From Ifrita kowaldi (taxonomy: Eukaryota; Chordata; Aves; Passeriformes; Cinclosomatidae): a stretch of DNA of 64,000 nucleotides. Positions 57,484-64,000 of the stretch are shown in pieces. The position numbers were made by a program, and so were the translations under genes. Location of the stretch: NCBI GenBank assembly GCA_013398055.1, contig VZRS01003951.1:124001-188000 (forward strand), given 5' to 3'. Positions within the stretch are counted from its first letter, which is position 1, and every line of letters starts with the position of its first letter. The notes below the pieces were generated by a model. The model saw nothing but the letters and a program-made list of their open reading frames with translations. It ran no database searches and was not told where the DNA came from.

Positions 57484-59190
57484 GTGAGAGATGCCACCTC
57501 TTTTTTCCGCAGGCAGAGGCGGGTCCATGTACCCTGTGTGCATGGGGAGATACAGGGAAGGAATTCCTCCCTGTGAGGCTGCTGAGGCACTGCAACAAGG
57601 GGCCCAGAGAAACTGTGGATGTCTCACCCCTGAAGTGACCGTGAGAGATGCCACCTCTTTTTTCTGCAGGCAGAGGCGGGTCCCTGTACCCTGTGTGCCT
57701 GGGGAGATACAGGGAAGGAATTCCTCCCTGTGAGGCTGCTGAGGCACTGCAACAAGGGGCCCAGAGAAACTGTGGATGTCTCACCCCTGAAGTGACCGTG
57801 AGAGATGCCACCTCTTTTTTCTGCAGGCAGAGGCGGGTCCCTGTACCCTGTGTGCCTGGGGAGATACAGGGAAGGAATTCCTCCCTGTGAGGCTGCTGAG
57901 GCACTGCAACAAGGGGCCCAGAGAAACTGTGGATGTCTCACCCCTGAAGTGACCGTGAGAGATGCCACCTCTTTTTTCTGCAGGCAGAGGCGGGTCCCTG
58001 TACCCTGTGTGCCTGGGGAGATACAGGGAAGGAATTCCTCCCTGTGAGGCTGCTGAGGCACTGCAACAAGGGGCCCAGAGAAACTGTGGATGTCTCACCC
58101 CTGAAGTGACCGTGAGAGATGCCACCTCTTTTTTCTGCAGGCAGAGGCGGGTCCCTGTACCCTGTGTGCCTGGGGAGATACAGGGAAGGAATTCCTCCCT
58201 GTGAGGCTGCTGAGGCACTGCAACAAGGGGCCCAGAGAAACTGTGGATGTCTCACCCCTGAAGTGACCGTGAGAGATGCCACCTCTTTTTTCTGCAGGCA
58301 GAGGCGGGTCCCTGTACCCTGTGTGCCTGGGGAGATACAGGGAAGGAATTCCTCCCTGTGAGGCTGCTGAGGCACTGCAACAAGGGGCCCAGAGAAACTG
58401 TGGATGTCTCACCCCTGAAGTGACCGTGAGAGATGCCACCTCTTTTTTCTGCAGGCAGAGGCGGGTCCCTGTACCCTGTGTGCCTGGGGAGATACAGGGA
58501 AGGAATTCCTCCCTGTGAGGCTGCTGAGGCACTGCAACAAGGGGCCCAGAGAAACTGTGGATGTCTCACCCCTGAAGTGACCGTGAGAGATGCCACCTCT
58601 TTTTTCTGCAGGCAGAGGCGGGTCCCTGTACCCTGTGTGCCTGGGGAGATACAGGGAAGGAATTCCTCCCTGTGAGGCTGCTGAGGCACTGCAACAAGGG
58701 GCCCAGAGAAACTGTGGATGTCTCACCCCTGAAGTGACCGTGAGAGATGCCACCTCTTTTTTCTGCAGGCAGAGGCGGGTCCCTGTACCCTGTGTGCCTG
58801 GGGAGATACAGGGAAGGAATTCCTCCCTGTGAGGCTGCTGAGGCACTGCAACAAGGGGCCCAGAGAAACTGTGGATGTCTCACCCCTGAAGTGACCGTGA
58901 GAGATGCCACCTCTTTTTTCTGCAGGCAGAGGCGGGTCCCTGTACCCTGTGTGCCTGGGGAGATACAGGGAAGGAATTCCTCCCTGTGAGGCTGCTGAGG
59001 CACTGCAACAAGGGGCCCAGAGAAACTGTGGATGTCTCACCCCTGAAGTGACCGTGAGAGATGCCACCTCTTTTTTCTGCAGGCAGAGGCGGGTCCCTGT
59101 ACCCTGTGTGCCTGGGGAGATACAGGGAAGGAATTCCTCCCTGTGAGGCTGCTGAGGCACTGCAACAAGTGGCCCAGAGAAACTGTGGAA
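57484..59190 (+). repeat. 157-bp tandem repeat, 11 copies, partly CR1-derived
   Basis: Units start with GTGAGAGATGCCACC at 57484 and then every 157 bp (57641, 57798, 57955, 58112, 58269, 58426, 58583, 58740, 58897, 59054). Ten are complete; the last breaks off at about 59189. Copies 2-10 look identical; copy 1 differs at about three positions and copy 11 has one G-to-T change (GGGGCCC to GTGGCCC). The second half of each unit (GAATTCCTCCCTGTGAGG... to ...CCTGAAGTG) follows the CR1 3' region segment by segment. The first half is not CR1-like. Open frames of 80 and 145 codons recur once per unit and are not called as genes. Confidence 0.95.
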
Positions 59191-59255
59191 TGAGAAACAG
59201 AGGAGCTGCTAAATATAGATCACGTCAAAGTTGGCAGGGGGTTGGAATTGGATGA
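59162..59255 (+). repeat. 94-bp direct repeat, left copy flanking the 22-bp array
   Basis: Identical to 60978-61071, offset 1816 bp. Begins with one 22-bp-like unit, then a TGAGAAACAGAGGAGCTGCT segment, then a CR1 3'-end-like GGGGGTTGGAATTGGATGA. Confidence 0.92.
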
Positions 59256-59261
59256 GGCACT

Positions 59262-60999
59262 GCAACAAGTGGCCCAGAGAAACGCAACAAGTGGCCCAGA
59301 GAAACGCAACAAGTGGCCCAGAGAAACGCAACAAGTGGCCCAGAGAAACGCAACAAGTGGCCCAGAGAAACGCAACAAGTGGCCCAGAGAAACGCAACAA
59401 GTGGCCCAGAGAAACGCAACAAGTGGCCCAGAGAAACGCAACAAGTGGCCCAGAGAAACGCAACAAGTGGCCCAGAGAAACGCAACAAGTGGCCCAGAGA
59501 AACGCAACAAGTGGCCCAGAGAAACGCAACAAGTGGCCCAGAGAAACGCAACAAGTGGCCCAGAGAAACGCAACAAGTGGCCCAGAGAAACGCAACAAGT
59601 GGCCCAGAGAAACGCAACAAGTGGCCCAGAGAAACGCAACAAGTGGCCCAGAGAAACGCAACAAGTGGCCCAGAGAAACGCAACAAGTGGCCCAGAGAAA
59701 CGCAACAAGTGGCCCAGAGAAACGCAACAAGTGGCCCAGAGAAACGCAACAAGTGGCCCAGAGAAACGCAACAAGTGGCCCAGAGAAACGCAACAAGTGG
59801 CCCAGAGAAACGCAACAAGTGGCCCAGAGAAACGCAACAAGTGGCCCAGAGAAACGCAACAAGTGGCCCAGAGAAACGCAACAAGTGGCCCAGAGAAACG
59901 CAACAAGTGGCCCAGAGAAACGCAACAAGTGGCCCAGAGAAACGCAACAAGTGGCCCAGAGAAACGCAACAAGTGGCCCAGAGAAACGCAACAAGTGGCC
60001 CAGAGAAACGCAACAAGTGGCCCAGAGAAACGCAACAAGTGGCCCAGAGAAACGCAACAAGTGGCCCAGAGAAACGCAACAAGTGGCCCAGAGAAACGCA
60101 ACAAGTGGCCCAGAGAAACGCAACAAGTGGCCCAGAGAAACGCAACAAGTGGCCCAGAGAAACGCAACAAGTGGCCCAGAGAAACGCAACAAGTGGCCCA
60201 GAGAAACGCAACAAGTGGCCCAGAGAAACGCAACAAGTGGCCCAGAGAAACGCAACAAGTGGCCCAGAGAAACGCAACAAGTGGCCCAGAGAAACGCAAC
60301 AAGTGGCCCAGAGAAACGCAACAAGTGGCCCAGAGAAACGCAACAAGTGGCCCAGAGAAACGCAACAAGTGGCCCAGAGAAACGCAACAAGTGGCCCAGA
60401 GAAACGCAACAAGTGGCCCAGAGAAACGCAACAAGTGGCCCAGAGAAACGCAACAAGTGGCCCAGAGAAACGCAACAAGTGGCCCAGAGAAACGCAACAA
60501 GTGGCCCAGAGAAACGCAACAAGTGGCCCAGAGAAACGCAACAAGTGGCCCAGAGAAACGCAACAAGTGGCCCAGAGAAACGCAACAAGTGGCCCAGAGA
60601 AACGCAACAAGTGGCCCAGAGAAACGCAACAAGTGGCCCAGAGAAACGCAACAAGTGGCCCAGAGAAACGCAACAAGTGGCCCAGAGAAACGCAACAAGT
60701 GGCCCAGAGAAACGCAACAAGTGGCCCAGAGAAACGCAACAAGTGGCCCAGAGAAACGCAACAAGTGGCCCAGAGAAACGCAACAAGTGGCCCAGAGAAA
60801 CGCAACAAGTGGCCCAGAGAAACGCAACAAGTGGCCCAGAGAAACGCAACAAGTGGCCCAGAGAAACGCAACAAGTGGCCCAGAGAAACGCAACAAGTGG
60901 CCCAGAGAAACGCAACAAGTGGCCCAGAGAAACGCAACAAGTGGCCCAGAGAAACGCAACAAGTGGCCCAGAGAAACGCAACAAGTGGCCCAGAGAAAC
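59262..60999 (+). repeat. 22-bp minisatellite, 79 copies without visible variation
   Basis: The unit begins GCAACAAGTGG and ends CCCAGAGAAAC. Unit starts run from 59262 to 60978 in steps of exactly 22, giving 79 copies over 1738 bp. Text lines 660 bp apart are identical, as expected of a perfect array. The unit equals a piece of the last 157-bp copy, itself CR1-derived. The unit has no stop triplet in any frame on either strand, so six frames stay open for about 570-610 codons; this is a property of the repeat, not evidence for a protein. Each junction creates one CpG, every 22 bp. Confidence 0.97.
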
Positions 61000-61071
61000 T
61001 GTGGAATGAGAAACAGAGGAGCTGCTAAATATAGATCACGTCAAAGTTGGCAGGGGGTTGGAATTGGATGA
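60978..61071 (+). repeat. 94-bp direct repeat, right copy flanking the 22-bp array
   Basis: Exact partner of 59162-59255. It continues into a normal CR1 3' terminus, unlike the left copy, which runs into the array. A further 23-bp part of it recurs at 61116-61138. Confidence 0.92.
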
Positions 61072-61110
61072 TCTTTAAGGTCCCTTCCAACCCAAACCAT
61101 CCGGGATTCT
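61040..61110 (+). mobile_element. CR1 LINE 3' terminus
   Basis: 'agggggttggaattggatga', 'tctttaaggtcccttccaac' and 'ccaaaccatccgggattc' are the last 65-70 bp of a sense CR1. This is the anchor that shows the adjoining arrays grew inside or beside a CR1 copy. Confidence 0.85.
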
Positions 61111-61514
61111 TTTTTAAATATAGATCACGTCAAAGTTGCCAGAGATGAAGAAAGGGTCAGGAAATGGCACTACCTGGTGAGCAGTGATCACTGCAAGAGT
61201 CGCTGCCTTTATCCTTTATTCCTGAGTGGGACACAGTAGGGATGAGAAGGTATTTCACCACTTGGGCATTCAGACCTTTCTGCTGCCCTGAAAGGGGACC
61301 GGTGTGGGAGTGAGAGAGCTCCCTGCCCACTGCCCCTGCTGATCAGCTTCCCTTGGTAACAGCAGGTCTGTGGGAGTGAGCCTGGCAAAGGCAAACACAC
61401 AGAAACAGGAGAGCTGGCAGGCTGGGGGAGCTGGCTGTGCCTGAGAAAGAAATGTGGCTGTGTCTCCAGCTCACTTTTGCCATGTTTTTACAGGACTTTT
61501 TAGAAGGACATGTA

Positions 61515-61790
61515 GTGATAGGGCAAGGGAAAATGAGTTTAAAGTGAAAGAGGGAGGGGTTAGTTTAGGTTTTAGGAAGAAATTCTTCACTGTGAGGCAC
61601 TGTGAGGGTGGTGAGGCCCTGGCACAGGTTGCCCAGAGAAGCTGTGGTTGCCCCATCCCTGGAAATGTCCAAATCCAGGCTGGATGGAGTTTGGAGCAAC
61701 CTGGTCTAGTGGAAGGTGTCCCTGCCCATGTCAGAGGTTTTTAAAATGAGTTTTAAGATCCTTTCCAACTCAAACTGTTCTGTGATTCTG
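61515..61790 (+). mobile_element. CR1 LINE 3' fragment, sense
   Basis: 'ttttaggaagaaattcttca', 'gaggccctggcacaggttgc', 'cagagaagctgtggttgccc', 'ggaaggtgtccctgcccatg', ending 'ctgttctgtgattctgtg' with a near-intact octamer tail. It carries the ordinary CR1 form of the segment amplified in the neighbouring satellites. Confidence 0.92.
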
Positions 61791-61799
61791 TGTTCTCCT

Positions 61800-64000
61800 G
61801 CCCTGGGCAGGAGGCAGGGGGGCAGGTAGCGTCACTGAGGCTGGCAGCTGATCCTACCCTGGCCAGCTCTAAGCCATGGAGAACATTTGCAGAAGCAGAT
61901 GCCAGAGAAGCCAGCCTGCCCTGGGGCTTTGCTGGCAGAGCTGCTGCTGAGCTGGAGCCCCCCGACTGCAGCACTCAGCTGTCAGAACCTGCACTGCCCC
62001 TGCCCACACCCACCTCACTCGGGGTGGGCTCTGTGCCAGACAGAGACAGCTCCTGTCCACCTGCAACGCATCACTCAGACCCAGCCCCGTCTGCTCTGGC
62101 TGAGTCAGGTCCTTCAAAGCCTCCAAACAAAGGGGATTTAGCCCTAGTGAGCCCTGACCATCCATTTTTAGCCTTGACAGGAGGGCAGCCAGCTCCTCTT
62201 GGAGAAGACACGGCTGCACCACCCCCATGGTGGGCACTACTTTAACCAGCCCTTACCCAGGAGGTGATAAAGTGAGTGTGATGACATTGTGCCCTGCTCC
62301 CCAGGCAGCATTAGGCATTGATTTCCAGAGAAATCACAAGTGGTGAGTCAAGTACATCCCCATGTAAAGGAAAAGCCTTTCCTGGGCAGGCAGAGGCAGC
62401 CTGGTCTTGCCCCAGTGCCCTTTGCTTTGTGCCCATGAGTTCAATGGGCTCTTTGCACTCAGCTGGGCTGAGCACGGTGTTCCCAACTCAGCTCATCCAC
62501 TTACAATAAAATGATTAATTCATGAGGAATTCATATCTAAATTATCCTGGTTTAAATTCACCAGGGGAGCTGAACACGCAGGGGCACACAGAGATCTAGA
62601 GCAGGAAGGGAAAGTCTGTCTGGGTCCAAGGTTTCAGCCAAGCTCCTCTGGGAAGTGAGCAGATCCCCTCTGCAGAGTTTCCAAGCAGGATGCTGTCCAT
62701 CTGTAAAGGAGCTGCATCAGTTCCTGCACACCCTGCCATGGGTAGGAGTTGTGCAATCAGCAAATCATTCCTGAACTCCAACAGGAGAAACGAGCTGTGG
62801 CCATCAGTGCCCCTGCCACGAGCCAAGCAAGAAACTTCAGCTAAAAAATAGTGCAAATGGCTTTGCACTGGCAACTTCTTTCTGGATGAACATAATTAGT
62901 GTTTTACTGGTTGGGTTCTGCATCCCTGTGACTGTCCTGACTTCTCTCTCAGACCATCTTGGTGACCAGAGGTGGCACCAGCGCTGTGTTCACACAGGGG
63001 TTCGAGAGCAGGACCTGCATGAGCAGTGAGGAGAGTGGGAGGAGGAGTCTGCTGTCCCTGCAGAACGCTCAGCACCAGCGCTACCATCACCTCCTGACTC
63101 ATCCCAGGGCATGCAGTGCATCACTGGAATTCATTTATGTCCCGTTTCGGGTTATGGGGTCAGCTCCTTGAGGCAGAAACTGTGCTTCACTTAACACCTG
63201 CAGACTGCCCAGAAATCTGGGGCTACCACGGTATGAAGCCTTTTCCCAGAGAAAGCAACATGCAGGATTAGAAGTGGAAAGAAAATCAATGACATCTGCC
63301 CAACTTCTCCTAGGAAAAGGAGACACCCATTCCCACCTTATCCTGACAGGCATCTGTCTCCTGGTGGAACAAGGCTGTCCCTGGAGAAAGATGGATGAAT
63401 TTCAAACTGAGGAGCTCCCAGTGCAATGTGACAGTTTCAGGTACCACATGGGTAAGCACTGTGGAAGCGTTCTAGAGCTAGACTGAAGAAGCAGCGTTTA
63501 GATTGGAGACATTTGGGCTAAGATTTGAGGTCAAAGTTGCTACTTGAGCCAAACCCATTTTGGATGATTCACATCAGAGACCCTCACTAGGATCTGTGAT
63601 TACTGTAAAATTGCCAGCTGATAAATCTCAGCTTGCTGTGGGGGAAGAAAATACTGGAAAAGCTTCATGGTAGACTCAGTGCTAAGAGGGCAGGCGTTGG
63701 CTCCATTTCAGCTGCTGTGGTTCTAGGGGCTTGTTTGTCTTTCTGGTGGCTGTGCCTGTGCGACCACTCAGGGCTGCATGGCTGATGCACATTTTTCATG
63801 GGTTCATATTCCTGGCAGAGGTGTTTGAAGTGATCAGTGGCTTTTGATAGTTGCAAAATTTACTGCCAGCACCATGTAATCACTGAGGAAAGTGGCTATT
63901 ATCCTCCCCACCCCGCTAACTTCTTGAGGATAAAAAAAAAATCTAAAAATTTTGTGTAATTTTCTTCTTTGATCCTCCCTTGGCAATTCTTTGGAACAGT
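61800..64000. other. No gene recognised
   Basis: Open frames of up to 151 codons (61790-62245, plus strand) occur in moderately GC-rich sequence but match nothing I recognise and overlap similar frames on the other strand. Confidence 0.4.

Noticed and set aside
57467..59160. Recurring 145-codon minus-strand and 80-codon plus-strand frames
   Set aside because: They repeat every 157 bp and overlap each other; they are products of the tandem repeat.
59262..60999. CRISPR-like array
   Set aside because: Units are directly abutting with no spacers, and the genome is vertebrate.
59209..61071. Six open frames of 571-609 codons as a repetitive protein gene
   Set aside because: They exist in all six frames because the 22-bp unit contains no stop triplet on either strand; no promoter, codon bias or splice evidence supports translation.
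61790..62245. 151-codon open frame
   Set aside because: Overlapped by a 122-codon frame on the other strand; proline/alanine-rich chance frame; nothing recognised.

Overview
The window looks like nuclear DNA from a bird. About 17 fragments of avian-type CR1 LINE are scattered through it on both strands. Two genes lie head to head, NDUFV3 (minus strand, 23754-32088) and WDR4 (plus strand, from about 32.2 kb to 50651), the pairing known from human 21q22.3. All coding sequence I can support belongs to these two genes. Most other open frames are shadows of exons, of CR1 copies or of tandem repeats.

Layout. 1-6.3 kb: unassigned, AT-rich, with a 28-bp minisatellite, an A-rich block and one CR1 fragment. 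6.3-7.1 kb: a CpG island with GC boxes, an inverted CCAAT box and YY1-like sites; by synteny it may be the PKNOX1 promoter, but no PKNOX1 coding exon was found. 7.1-23.6 kb: intergenic, with CR1 pieces. 23.65-32.09 kb: NDUFV3, four coding exons, including a 957-bp in-frame cassette exon that distinguishes long and short isoforms. 32.09-32.2 kb: shared CpG-rich divergent promoter with a perfect CRE. 32.2-50.65 kb: WDR4, exons 2-11 fully readable. Exon 1 is not found and probably fell into the unresolved base at 32205. 50.65-56.6 kb: 3' flank with no recognisable gene. 56.66-57.12 kb: a probable solo LTR on the minus strand. 57.48-61.1 kb: a nested satellite. Eleven copies of a 157-bp unit derived partly from CR1 are followed by 79 apparently identical copies of a 22-bp unit derived from within the 157-bp unit. 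61.1-64 kb: a CR1 fragment and otherwise featureless sequence.

The two genes act in different places. NDUFV3 is an accessory subunit of the NADH-dehydrogenase module of mitochondrial complex I. WDR4 is the non-catalytic WD40 partner of METTL1 in tRNA N7-methylguanosine (m7G46) formation. They share a promoter, so co-expression is plausible but not shown by sequence alone. The least ordinary part of the window is the nested CR1-derived tandem array at 57.5-61.1 kb.
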